A DNA stretch of 44,348 bases from Bacteroidales bacterium (lineage in GTDB: Bacteria; Bacteroidota; Bacteroidia; Bacteroidales; F082), in the NCBI GenBank assembly GCA_027022105.1, contig JALVZH010000018.1:2020-46367 (forward strand), in the 5' to 3' direction. Position 1 is the first letter of the stretch. Each line of letters begins with the position of its first letter. Shown here piece after piece: positions 1 to 7,366 of this stretch. The notes beneath the pieces are model-generated. The model ran no database searches and had not been told where the DNA came from. It was given only the letters and a program-made list of their open reading frames with translations. A program made the translations under genes and the position numbers.

Positions 1-1
1 G

Positions 2-577
2 CAGGAAAATCCCGATTATTTATCTGTCATTGCAAAAATGCCCGATGTTTTTGTTGCCAAAGAAGAGGAAATAAGCGATGAATCCTGGCAAAATGCCAGA
101 AAAGCCATTGAAGAGGCCGTAGAGAAAGTAAACCGTTTCAGAACCGATGAAGGGAAAATCCTTGAGAAAGATTTTATTGAAAGGGTAGAGGCCATTATAG
201 GCCTTTTGGGTAAGGTAGAGCCGTTGGAAAAGAACAGAATCCCGAGGATAAAAGAACGAATACAAAAACATCTGAACGAATATCTCGATGATTCCGGTGC
301 CAATCCCGAGCGGTTGGAGCAGGAGATGATTTATTATATTGAGAAGCTGGATATTACCGAAGAAAAAGTCAGGCTGAAAAAGCATTGCGATTATTTTTTA
401 AAGGTGATGCATGAAGAGGAAAATGCAGGGAAGAAACTCATATTTATCGCACAGGAAATCGGACGCGAGGTCAATACCCTCGGGTCGAAAGCCAATGATG
501 CCGAACTGCAAAAAGTGGTGGTGTTGATGAAAGATGAGCTTGAAAAAATTAAAGAGCAATTGTTTAATATCTTATAA
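2..577 (+). CDS. yicC: YicC family endoribonuclease, N-terminus cut by window edge
   Basis: The frame is open from base 2, so the gene starts outside the window; 191 residues remain of a family usually near 290. The visible part begins with an AKMPDVF segment typical of mid-YicC and ends with the diagnostic C-terminal block (AQEIGREVNTLGSKAND followed by an amphipathic helix). E. coli YicC is reported to be an endoribonuclease that takes part in small-RNA turnover; that role is family knowledge and not visible here. The guanylate kinase gene follows after 11 bp, the usual yicC-gmk pairing, so the two are probably co-transcribed. No ATG near the left edge should be taken as the true start. Confidence 0.9.
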   Translation, partial: QENPDYLSVIAKMPDVFVAKEEEISDESWQNARKAIEEAVEKVNRFRTDEGKILEKDFIERVEAIIGLLGKVEPLEKNRIPRIKERIQKHLNEYLDDSGANPERLEQEMIYYIEKLDITEEKVRLKKHCDYFLKVMHEEENAGKKLIFIAQEIGREVNTLGSKANDAELQKVVVLMKDELEKIKEQLFNIL

Positions 578-588
578 AACGTGATTTT

Positions 589-1164
589 GTGAGGAAAAAG
601 ACAAAACTGATTATTTTATCCGCTCCGTCGGGAGCCGGAAAAACAACGCTGGTGCACCATTTGATGAAAAAAGTACCGAATCTTGCGTTTTCGATTTCCG
701 CAACAAGCCGTAAACCGAGAAAAGGAGAGGTTAACGGAAAGGATTACTACTTTATTTCCGCAGAAGAATTTAAAAAGAAAATAAGAGAAGGTGCCTTTGT
801 AGAATGGGAAGAGGTGTATGAAAACCAGTTTTACGGAACCCTCATAGCCGAAGTAGAGCGCCTGAGAAAAGAGGGAAAACATGTGGTGTTTGATGTGGAC
901 GTAAAGGGCGGGCTCAGTATCAAACGACTTTATGGAAACGATGCCCTTGCCGTATTTATAAAACCGCCGTCTATGCAGGTGCTGGAGCAGCGCCTCAGAA
1001 AACGATCGACGGAAGATGAAGAGAGCCTGAAAAAACGCTTGGCACGGGCGGAAGAGGAACTCTCTTTTGAATCACGATTTGACGTTACGTTGATTAATGA
1101 TGATTTGGAAAAGGCAAAGAAAGAGATTGTGGAGGTTGTAAAACAGTTTGTAGAGAAAGAATGA
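589..1164 (+). CDS. gmk: guanylate kinase
   Basis: 191 residues, full length for the family. The enzyme phosphorylates GMP to GDP with ATP in purine nucleotide metabolism. The P-loop SAPSGAGKTT is at residues 11-20, followed by the GMP-binding TSRKPRKGEVNGKDYYF stretch, the WEEVYENQFYGT motif, the VVFDVDVKGG strand and the lid region with RLRKRSTEDEE. The start is a GTG; the GTG eight bases earlier runs straight into a stop, so 589 is the only sensible choice. It follows yicC by 11 bp on the same strand. Confidence 0.96.
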   Translation: MRKKTKLIILSAPSGAGKTTLVHHLMKKVPNLAFSISATSRKPRKGEVNGKDYYFISAEEFKKKIREGAFVEWEEVYENQFYGTLIAEVERLRKEGKHVVFDVDVKGGLSIKRLYGNDALAVFIKPPSMQVLEQRLRKRSTEDEESLKKRLARAEEELSFESRFDVTLINDDLEKAKKEIVEVVKQFVEKE

Positions 1165-1198
1165 TGTGAACCAGAAACGGTTCTTATTGGTTTTACCT

Positions 1199-1573
1199 AT
1201 GACGGAAAAACAAAACATAGAATATAAAAGATCGTGGCATAATGAATACCTGAAGTGGGTATGTGGTTTTGCTAATGCTTTCGGTGGTATTTTGGTTGAA
1301 TTGTTTAAAGAAATCCAAGTTACCCCGCAAGTTACCCCGCAAGTTACCCCGCAAGTTAAAAAACTTCTTTCCGTTCTTACAGATGAAATGGGAAGATTGG
1401 AATTACAGAAAGAGTTGGGTTTAACGGACAGGGAAAATTTCAGAATAAATTATCTTCAGCCTGCCCTGCAATCAGGATTAATAGAAATGGCTTTTCCCGA
1501 CAGGCCGAAAAGCAGCAAACAAAAATACAGGTTAACGGAAACGGGCAGGATATATTTAAAACAACAAAAGTAA
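1199..1573 (+). pseudogene. internally deleted AlbA_2/Schlafen-type ATP-binding protein
   Basis: The 124-residue frame joins two ends of a much larger protein. Residues 1-34 (MTEKQNIEYKRSW, then LKWVCGFANAFGG) match the first strands of the AlbA_2 (Schlafen-like) DNA-binding domain of RecG-like transcriptional regulators, usually 380-470 residues long. The text then jumps directly to a linker of three VTPQ units (a 12-bp DNA repeat near 1316-1355) and to the C-terminal winged-helix segment (KELGLTDRENFRINYLQPAL, then IEMAFPDRPKSSKQKYRLTETG). Roughly 250-300 residues of the middle appear to be missing with the frame kept. A GTG at 1166 would extend it, but ATG 1199 fits the family start. It may be a relic or still make a small DNA-binding protein. 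Confidence 0.7.
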
Positions 1574-1585
1574 TATGGGCTGATT

Positions 1586-2599
1586 ATGAAAACAAACGCC
1601 ATCGTATTAGAGCAGTACAACCGCAACATTATCAGGGCCTTGTTGGGGTTGAAAGAGGCGGAAACGGAGTTGCCGGAGCCGGGTCCCGATGAGGTGTTGA
1701 TAAAAGTTCATGCGGCACCCTGTAACCCTTCGGACATAGCCTTTATGCAGGGTGGATACAACATTGTAAAAGCATTGCCTGCCGTTCCCGGTTTCGAAGG
1801 TTCGGGAACCATTGTGGAAACGGGAAAAAATATTCCTGCCGGTTTGGCCGGTAAAAAAGTGAGTTTTTTCATTCAGGACGACCGCCCGGGGAGTTGGGCA
1901 GGATATGTTGTGGCGCACAGGGGGAGTATCATTCTTCTCGACGACCGCATGGACCTCGACCAGGCGGCATGTTTCAGCGTTAATCCCCTAACCGCTTTCG
2001 CCATGATGGAAGAGGCGCGCAAAACAGGTACAAAAGGAATTATCCAGAATGCTTCGGGAGGACAGGTGGCGCACTTTATAAGAAAAATTGCTACCGGTTA
2101 TGGCATGGAAGTAATTGATGTTGTAAGAAAAGAGGAGAATGCAGCAGCACTAAGGAACGGCGGGGCAAAGCATGTTTTTACAGAGACGGACCCGGAAATA
2201 AAGGAGAAATTAAAACTGCTTGCCCGGGAAACAGATGCTTTAATTGCTTTTGATGCCGTGGCAGGCGAGCAGTCGGGGATATTGTTTAATGCCCTTCCCG
2301 AAAACGGCCGGCTGATTATTTACGGCGGCTTATCAAACAAGCCCGTGAGCGGCCTGAATGCGCTGGATATTATCTTTAAAAACAAAACCGTCACGGGATT
2401 TAACCTTCCGCAATGGAAAAGCGGTTTGACGGAGAAAGAATTTGAAGAAATAATTAACAGACTACAGGCGAAATTTATTGACGGTACACTCAAAACGGCC
2501 ATTCAGGGCGAAACAGGTTTTAAAAACATAGCCAAAGGGCTGAGGAATTACATTACAAATATGTCGGCAGGGAAAATCTTAATAAAACCCGGATTATGA
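1586..2599 (+). CDS. zinc-independent MDR-family alcohol dehydrogenase/quinone reductase-like protein
   Basis: 337 residues with the medium-chain dehydrogenase/reductase layout: a GroES-like N-terminal half (PGPDEVLIKVHAAPCNPSD, VPGFEGSGTIVETG) and a Rossmann C-terminal half, with a nucleotide-binding loop written as NASGGQVAHFIRKIA and the later LIIYGG strand. The catalytic zinc Cys/His pattern of classical alcohol dehydrogenases is absent, so it fits NADPH-dependent quinone or 2-enoyl reductases; the substrate cannot be read from sequence. The stop overlaps the nadD start by 4 bp (ATGA), which suggests translational coupling. It is probably cytosolic. Confidence 0.82.
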   Translation: MKTNAIVLEQYNRNIIRALLGLKEAETELPEPGPDEVLIKVHAAPCNPSDIAFMQGGYNIVKALPAVPGFEGSGTIVETGKNIPAGLAGKKVSFFIQDDRPGSWAGYVVAHRGSIILLDDRMDLDQAACFSVNPLTAFAMMEEARKTGTKGIIQNASGGQVAHFIRKIATGYGMEVIDVVRKEENAAALRNGGAKHVFTETDPEIKEKLKLLARETDALIAFDAVAGEQSGILFNALPENGRLIIYGGLSNKPVSGLNALDIIFKNKTVTGFNLPQWKSGLTEKEFEEIINRLQAKFIDGTLKTAIQGETGFKNIAKGLRNYITNMSAGKILIKPGL

Positions 2600-3174
2600 A
2601 AAAAACAGGACTTCTTTTCGGATCGTTTAATCCCATTCACCACGGTCATCTGATACTGGCAAACTATATGGCCGAATTCACCGATCTTGAAGAGGTTTGG
2701 TTTGTGGTTTCGCCCCAGAACCCGCTGAAAGACAAAAGACAACTTCTGGCCGGTTACCACCGTATGGCTCTGGTACGTCTGGCCATCGAAGATCATCCGC
2801 ACCTGAAGGCTACCGACATCGAATTTAAAATGCCCAAACCATCTTATACCATTGATACCATGACCTGGCTGGAGGAGAAATATCCCGACAGGCAATTTGC
2901 CTTGATTTGCGGTACCGATATATTCAAATCGTTTCATAAATGGAAGAATCACAGGGTGTTGCTCGACAGATTCCCTTTTTATGTTTATCCGCGACCGGGG
3001 TTCGGTCTTGGTGATTTTGAAAGAGACCCCAACATAAGACTGCAAAAAGCCCCTTTGATGGAGATATCATCCAGCTTCATAAGAAAAGGAATTAAAGAGG
3101 GCAAAAATATGATGTACTGGATGCCCCAAAAAGTATATGACTATATTCTTGAAATGCATTTTTATGAAAAATAG
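2596..3174 (+). CDS. nadD: nicotinate-nucleotide adenylyltransferase
   Basis: 192 residues, normal length. The protein carries the nucleotidyltransferase signature GSFNPIHHGH at residues 9-18 and the C-terminal ISSSFIRKGI motif that binds ATP phosphates. It converts nicotinate mononucleotide to deamido-NAD in NAD biosynthesis. Its ATG overlaps the stop of the upstream oxidoreductase by 4 bp, and it closes the yicC-gmk-nadD run. A long hairpin element follows 50 bp after its stop and may end the transcript. Confidence 0.95.
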   Translation: MKKTGLLFGSFNPIHHGHLILANYMAEFTDLEEVWFVVSPQNPLKDKRQLLAGYHRMALVRLAIEDHPHLKATDIEFKMPKPSYTIDTMTWLEEKYPDRQFALICGTDIFKSFHKWKNHRVLLDRFPFYVYPRPGFGLGDFERDPNIRLQKAPLMEISSSFIRKGIKEGKNMMYWMPQKVYDYILEMHFYEK

Positions 3175-3223
3175 TATTGGTAAATTGTTTAGTAATAAAC
3201 TATTTAAAATAAATAATGAAATT

Positions 3224-3350
3224 AACATATTGCAAATCAGAAAATGAATTCCATTGTTCCCCTCCTTGGAGAGCTTGTCCCGACTTTACGTCGGGAGGTG
3301 TAGGGGTGGGTTTATTGAAAGATATTCACTTTTCTGATTTGCAATATGTT
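3224..3350. repeat. long inverted-repeat element, copy 1
   Basis: Arms at 3224-3244 and 3330-3350 are perfect 21-bp inverted repeats (inner part TATTGCAAATCAGAAAA). They enclose a centre with a GAATTCC segment, a CCCCTCCTTGGAG core, a nested perfect hairpin TCCCGAC-tttac-GTCGGGA and AGGGGTGGGTTTATT. The same centre recurs at 19053-19221 and 23933-24098 with different but still self-complementary arms. Weak outer similarity (AATTG..TTAGT) extends the palindrome outward on both sides. The element fills the 208-bp gap between nadD and the next gene and could act as a terminator-like hairpin or as a non-autonomous mobile repeat. Confidence 0.85.
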
Positions 3351-3382
3351 ATTATTTAATTAATACTTAACTAATTACAATT

Positions 3383-3955
3383 ATGAAAAAGATACTTCTG
3401 TTTCTAAGTCTGTTAATCCTTTCCGGTTCGCTCTTTGCACAAGACATTGACATTTATCAAAAAAGGAAAAACACCAATTACAAACTTCCTTATCTGAATC
3501 CGCAAATGAGCCTTGAAGAATTTCAGTTGCTCAACCGTACCTTGCGTTTGCAAGACATGCTTTACGCCATGGTGGTTCCCGGATATGTCCATTTTAAAGC
3601 CAAAGACCCTGCCGTGGGTTGGACGATGGTGGCATTGCGCATGGCAGGTTTCGGAGGACTCGGATATATCTACCTGAAAGATGATTATACCTTAAAGCAA
3701 CTTTTGTCGGGAAACGGAGAGGGCCTGCCCGATATTTCAGAATTTAAGGCACAACAAAAAATCGCATATTATTCTGTGGGATTGATATTTGCAACCTATT
3801 TCTTCGACTGGATACACGGAAAGCATCGCCTTGATAAAAAACAGGAATACATCCGGTATAAATACGGCATTAAATTAAATATTGAAGCCGGTGAAATTAC
3901 AACACCCGAATTATCAGGCGTTTATCCCATTATTGGCATACAGTATCATTTTTAA
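3383..3955 (+). CDS. exported protein of unknown function, probably membrane-associated
   Basis: I do not recognise a named family. The 190 residues open with a signal peptide (MKKILLFLSLLILSGSLFA, cleavage expected before Q20). Two hydrophobic stretches follow: one around residues 70-100 rich in Gly (MAGFGGLGYIYL) and one around 130-145 (YYSVGLIFATYFFDW). The protein ends in IGIQYHF, whose terminal aromatic residue is typical of outer-membrane beta proteins. The next gene starts 12 bp after its stop, and both belong to a three-gene run ending with the TIGR01777 protein. Its position behind nadD gives no clear functional link. Confidence 0.75.
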   Translation: MKKILLFLSLLILSGSLFAQDIDIYQKRKNTNYKLPYLNPQMSLEEFQLLNRTLRLQDMLYAMVVPGYVHFKAKDPAVGWTMVALRMAGFGGLGYIYLKDDYTLKQLLSGNGEGLPDISEFKAQQKIAYYSVGLIFATYFFDWIHGKHRLDKKQEYIRYKYGIKLNIEAGEITTPELSGVYPIIGIQYHF

Positions 3956-3967
3956 AAAGTTACCGGT

Positions 3968-4786
3968 ATGAAAAAAACAGTATTATTTTTATTTGTGTCT
4001 TTACTGACATTATCGCTGTTCAGCCAGTCTGTCAAAACCGAATACATTTATCTTACACTGGTTAACCGGCAGCAAAATATCAAACTCATTGAAAATAATC
4101 TGAGAAATGCAGAGATAATTGCCGACAGTCTGTTCTTCCGTACTGAAAACGGAGTGAAAGAAAATGATTCCCTCGCTTCACTGTTTTTCAAGGAACTTGC
4201 CGTGAGTTACTATATTTCAGGAAATTATCCTATGGCAATGTTCACGTTTTTGCGGCAGCGTTATCTTTATCCTGACCCTAAAATGGATAAACTTGCGGTC
4301 TATTACTTCGGCCAGGCTGCTGCTTTTAAAAATATAAGTAAGGAAATGGTGACGTTTCAACTGGAAAAAAGTAATCCGGAAACAATCGAAACGGTTTCGG
4401 TAAAAGAGAGGGAGTATGCATTGCTGAACAATTCGATTCTGCTCAATCAAAAAGAGTTGAATCAGGTTATTTTGCATTATGCCGATATGGTCAAGGAAAC
4501 CCGCTATGAAGTTCCCGAATTTGTGAATCAATGGGCTTTTTTGGTAACTATCGGCATCCCGCAAAAGTTGATGAGGGGATATGTCAATTACTATCAGGGG
4601 GAAATTGATACGTTGAATTTCAAATTTAGCAAAATATTGTATCGCAAAGCAGCACATTACTATCTGAAAAACAATGCCTGGGAAACAGCATCGGTTTATA
4701 TTGAAAAATATGACCGTCTGCCCCTGAAAATAAACAACAGGATTACTTCGGGCTGGTTTAAATTCCGGAGAAATCTGCACTTTTGA
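3968..4786 (+). CDS. exported alpha-helical protein of unknown function
   Basis: 272 residues with a signal peptide (MKKTVLFLFVSLLTLSLFSQ). The mature part is predicted mainly helical and rich in Tyr, Asn, Leu and Lys; segments such as LAVSYYISGNYPMAMFTFLR and RKAAHYYLKNNAWETASVYI look like TPR-like helical hairpins, but I cannot align a clear 34-residue register. It lies 12 bp after the previous exported protein and 21 bp before the epimerase-like gene, so one transcript is likely. A periplasmic partner of the 3383-3955 product is a plausible guess, not a supported assignment. Confidence 0.72.
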   Translation: MKKTVLFLFVSLLTLSLFSQSVKTEYIYLTLVNRQQNIKLIENNLRNAEIIADSLFFRTENGVKENDSLASLFFKELAVSYYISGNYPMAMFTFLRQRYLYPDPKMDKLAVYYFGQAAAFKNISKEMVTFQLEKSNPETIETVSVKEREYALLNNSILLNQKELNQVILHYADMVKETRYEVPEFVNQWAFLVTIGIPQKLMRGYVNYYQGEIDTLNFKFSKILYRKAAHYYLKNNAWETASVYIEKYDRLPLKINNRITSGWFKFRRNLHF

Positions 4787-4807
4787 AAAACTTAAAATAT
4801 TCAAGCT

Positions 4808-5725
4808 ATGAAAAAACTCGTTATTTTCGGTGGCACGGGTTTTATCGGCAGCCACCTTGTCCGTTTGCTTTCAGATGATTATGAAATAGTTATTCCGAGC
4901 CGTAATCCCGAAAAACATAAGGAACGGTTTAACGACATGGCCGTTTTGGTTCCCTCGGGAAATCCGGATACACTTGCACCCTGGTTTGAGGGTGCTGCCG
5001 GTATCATTAATCTTGCCGGCGAAAATGTCGGTGGCCGCTGGACCAAACAAAAGAAAGAGGCCATTTACAACAGCAGGATACAATCCGACCACCTGATTTG
5101 TAAAACCTTTGAGAAAATAAATGATTATCCGGAGGTTGTTATTCAGGGTTCCGGGATGGGTGTTTACGGCACCGAAACATCCGACGAAGCGGTTACCGAA
5201 GATTCACCTTTGGGTACCTCCGGGTTTCTTACAAAAACAGGAATCGACCATGAAACGGCATTGGAAGAAATCAACGACAAAACCAGAGTGATGTTTTTAA
5301 GAACCGGACTTGTAATGGACGGTAAGGAGGGCTCTTTCCCGCAGTTTATCCAACCCTTTAAGTTTTATCTCGGCGGTACCATGGGAAAAGGAAACCAATG
5401 GGTATCGTGGATTACCATTGACGATGAGGTGGAAATCATTAAGTTCTTACTGGAAAATGATAAAGCGGATGGGGCCTTTAACCTTACGGCACCCAACCCC
5501 GTTCGTCAAAAAGAGATGGCAAAAATTATGGGCAAGGTGTTGCACAAACCGGCTGCTGTGCGCATTCCTGCATTTCTTTTAAGGCTGATGATGAAAGACA
5601 TGGCAGACGAACTTATCCTTAATGGGAAAAAAATCCTTCCAAAAAGATTGGTTGAAGCCGGATATTCGTTTCAACATACGGATTTTGAGGAGGCATTCCG
5701 GTATATTTTGAAGAAAGATGCTTAA
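4808..5725 (+). CDS. TIGR01777 family NAD-dependent epimerase/dehydratase-like protein
   Basis: 305 residues, the usual length of this extended short-chain dehydrogenase family (YfcH/SDR39U1-like). The N-terminal Rossmann motif is GGTGFIGSHLVRLL. The family-specific INLAGENVGGRWTKQKKEAI, GSGMGVYGT, RTGLVMDGKEGSFPQF, LGGTMGKGNQWVSWITIDD and GAFNLTAPNP segments follow in order, and the C-terminal DUF1731-type helix pair ends with DFEEAFRYIL. The molecular function of the family is not well established. It is the last gene of a three-gene operon and is followed by a 600-bp repeat-rich gap. Confidence 0.9.
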   Translation: MKKLVIFGGTGFIGSHLVRLLSDDYEIVIPSRNPEKHKERFNDMAVLVPSGNPDTLAPWFEGAAGIINLAGENVGGRWTKQKKEAIYNSRIQSDHLICKTFEKINDYPEVVIQGSGMGVYGTETSDEAVTEDSPLGTSGFLTKTGIDHETALEEINDKTRVMFLRTGLVMDGKEGSFPQFIQPFKFYLGGTMGKGNQWVSWITIDDEVEIIKFLLENDKADGAFNLTAPNPVRQKEMAKIMGKVLHKPAAVRIPAFLLRLMMKDMADELILNGKKILPKRLVEAGYSFQHTDFEEAFRYILKKDA

Positions 5726-5754
5726 ATGAAAAAAAGATTTTTATTGGAAACGCA

Positions 5755-6322
5755 AACCGTTCCCCTCCGAGAAGGGGAATGGTTACCGTTAACCAAAGCA
5801 TAACTGTCAATTGGAAGAAAAAATGATTAAACCGATAAATATTTATATTGGAAATCAATGTTCCCCTCCTCGGAGAGTTTATCCCGACTTTACGTCGGGA
5901 GGTGCAGGGGTGGGTTATACATTCTTTTATTTTTGTAAAAAGCCTTTAAACAAGGATAATGGAAATCAACACCTTAAATAAGTAAATGAATATAAGGTTT
6001 TTAAATAAAACCCACCCCTTAATCCCCTCCAAGGAGGGGAATGGTTACCGTTAACCAAAGCATAACCGTTAATGGGAAAAAGAATGTTTAAATCGAAGAG
6101 GAAATTATATTGGAAAAATGAGTTCCCCTTCCGCCTTAGGCGGAGGTAGGGGTGGATAAAAAAATAGTTTATCAACAATTTTTTTAAAAAGAAACATAAC
6201 AAGACGATTAAAAAATCTGAAAATGAACAACATAATAGATCCCCCCTTAATCCTCCCGATTTTATCGGGACGAGCTCTCCGAGGAGGGGAGATCATTACC
6301 GTTAATCAAAGCATTATCGCTC
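5755..6322. repeat. gene-free nest of CCCCTCC palindromic repeats
   Basis: This gap has no credible gene. It holds five copies of a core that reads TTCCCCTCC...GGGGTGGG on one strand or the other, near 5760, 5860, 6010, 6122 and 6241. Some carry a nested hairpin: TCCCGAC/GTCGGGA near 5882, TCCGCC/GGCGGA near 6129, and, in reverse orientation, TCCCGAT/ATCGGGA near 6253. Between the cores a second motif recurs about every 250-265 bp (TGGTTACCGTTAACCAAAGC near 5780 and 6050, and a diverged copy near 6295). The array reads like accumulated non-autonomous palindromic elements in both orientations. Confidence 0.8.
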
Positions 6323-7138
6323 TTATTTAAAAAATAATCCCCTTTTTATTTTCCCATCCCGGAATAATACCTCTATTATGTAGAATTGATTTTTGGGAAG
6401 ATAAATCCTGTCCTTAAACCTTCCTTTGTACAAAACCCTTCCGCTCAGGTCAATGATTTTAAGGTATGCAGCCTCCTTTTGTGTGTTTATAAACAGATAG
6501 TTTCCCCGGCGGAAAACAACCGAAAAATCCGTCCCGTGCTTTTGAGAAATACCCGTTTCAATATCCACCACAATGGTATCTGCATCACTGCCGCAACTGT
6601 TGGAAACCGTAACACTGTATTCGCCGGCTTCCCGAACGGTTAAAAAACGTGTTGTGTCGCCCGTTGACCATTGGTAATGTGCGCCGGGATTTTGCGCATC
6701 GAGAATCAGGCTGTCCCCTTCGTTAAGAATTGTGTCATTACCGAGAAAAACTTCGGGAACGGCAGTTATAATTACCGAAACCGAATCCATAAAAACCGTT
6801 TGCCCGTTACAAGACCGGAAAAGGCTGATATTAATAACTCCGGGCTCCCACCAAACCAATTGCAAAGGTAAATCACCGGAAGCTATTAAAGAATCGTTGT
6901 AATACCATAAGGGAGTACATCCCACGGAAATATCGGTATCAAAAATTGCGGTATCGCCAATACACCCGTAAGAAGGCCCGGAAACGGGCGCAGGCGCCGG
7001 CGGCGGAGGCTGGATGCTATCCGGTAATGGTGTTATAACATGATTGCCGGCATAACAGTTGTCTTTTAGCAGGAACAAAGAAACAAACGAAAATGTGAGA
7101 AAAGTTAAAAACCCGTACCGCTTAATTTTAGTTGCCAA
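6323..7138 (-). CDS. secreted Ig/PKD-like protein with a degenerate T9SS-like C-terminus
   Basis: 271 residues. An N-terminal signal segment (FLTFLTFSFVSLFLL, then YAG) is followed by a Pro-rich linker (PPPPAPAP), an Ig-like repeat with paired Cys (YGCIGDTAIFDTDISVGC), and a second repeat with LGNDTILNEGDSLILDA and YQWSTGDTTRFLTV, which is the pattern of adhesin-type PKD/SprB-like modules. The last 70 residues (YLKIIDLSGRVLYKGRF, then FYIIEVLFRDGKIKRGLFFK) resemble a type A T9SS sorting domain but lack its PNP motif. Export to the surface is inferred. The ligand is unknown. It is divergent from metK. Confidence 0.75.
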   Translation of the reverse strand: MATKIKRYGFLTFLTFSFVSLFLLKDNCYAGNHVITPLPDSIQPPPPAPAPVSGPSYGCIGDTAIFDTDISVGCTPLWYYNDSLIASGDLPLQLVWWEPGVINISLFRSCNGQTVFMDSVSVIITAVPEVFLGNDTILNEGDSLILDAQNPGAHYQWSTGDTTRFLTVREAGEYSVTVSNSCGSDADTIVVDIETGISQKHGTDFSVVFRRGNYLFINTQKEAAYLKIIDLSGRVLYKGRFKDRIYLPKNQFYIIEVLFRDGKIKRGLFFK

Positions 7139-7224
7139 AAGACGAAATATTTTTTTGTTATTTAGAATAAGTCGTAAAATTATAGAAAAATTTCATGTTT
7201 TCGGTAAAGCAAACCGAAATTAAT

Positions 7225-7232
7225 TACTTTTG
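7225..7232 (+). promoter_or_regulatory. candidate Bacteroidota -7 box for metK
   Basis: TACTTTTG matches TAnnTTTG. It would start transcription near 7239, just before a small CGTTC/GAACG hairpin (7239-7254) and the putative riboswitch. An inverted repeat TTCGGT-aaagcaa-ACCGAA (about 7200-7218) overlaps the position expected for the -33 region and could be an operator. Confidence 0.5.
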
Positions 7233-7257
7233 CAGCCTCGTTCGATAAAGAACGGGA

Positions 7258-7308
7258 ATTGTGGAGAGATTTGATTGATTGCAACCACGGAAAAAAATGC
7301 TAAACCAG
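7258..7308 (+). ncRNA. probable SAM-II (metA-type) riboswitch upstream of metK
   Basis: The leader contains GTGG (7261-7264) pairing with CCAC (7285-7288), extendable by two G-U pairs, around a loop with GATTTGATTGATTGCAA, followed by an A-rich tract and ATGCTAAACC. This order (short stem, U-rich loop with ATTGCA, A-rich linker, GCTAAA tail) is that of the SAM-II aptamer, which is known from Alphaproteobacteria and Bacteroidota and controls methionine and SAM genes. The gene downstream makes SAM, as expected for feedback. I could not fully pair the pseudoknot by eye, so the class assignment is likely but not proven. Confidence 0.7.
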
Positions 7309-7323
7309 TATTTTCCCGCCAAT

Positions 7324-7344
7324 CATCAAATGCTTCATTTGATG
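7324..7344 (+). promoter_or_regulatory. hairpin between the putative riboswitch and metK
   Basis: CATCAAATG-ctt-CATTTGATG forms a perfect 9-bp stem with a 3-base loop, 22 bases before the metK ATG. The segment after it is A/T-rich (TTTAATT, then a run of A) but has no strong U run, so it looks more like an initiation-blocking or stabilising hairpin than a canonical terminator. It may be the expression platform of the riboswitch. Confidence 0.55.
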
Positions 7345-7366
7345 TTTAATTAAAAAAAACAATTTT

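Noticed and set aside
1166-1198. GTG start at 1166 for the AlbA-type remnant
   Set aside because: The added residues NQKRFLLVLP do not belong to the family; ATG 1199 starts exactly at the family N-terminus.
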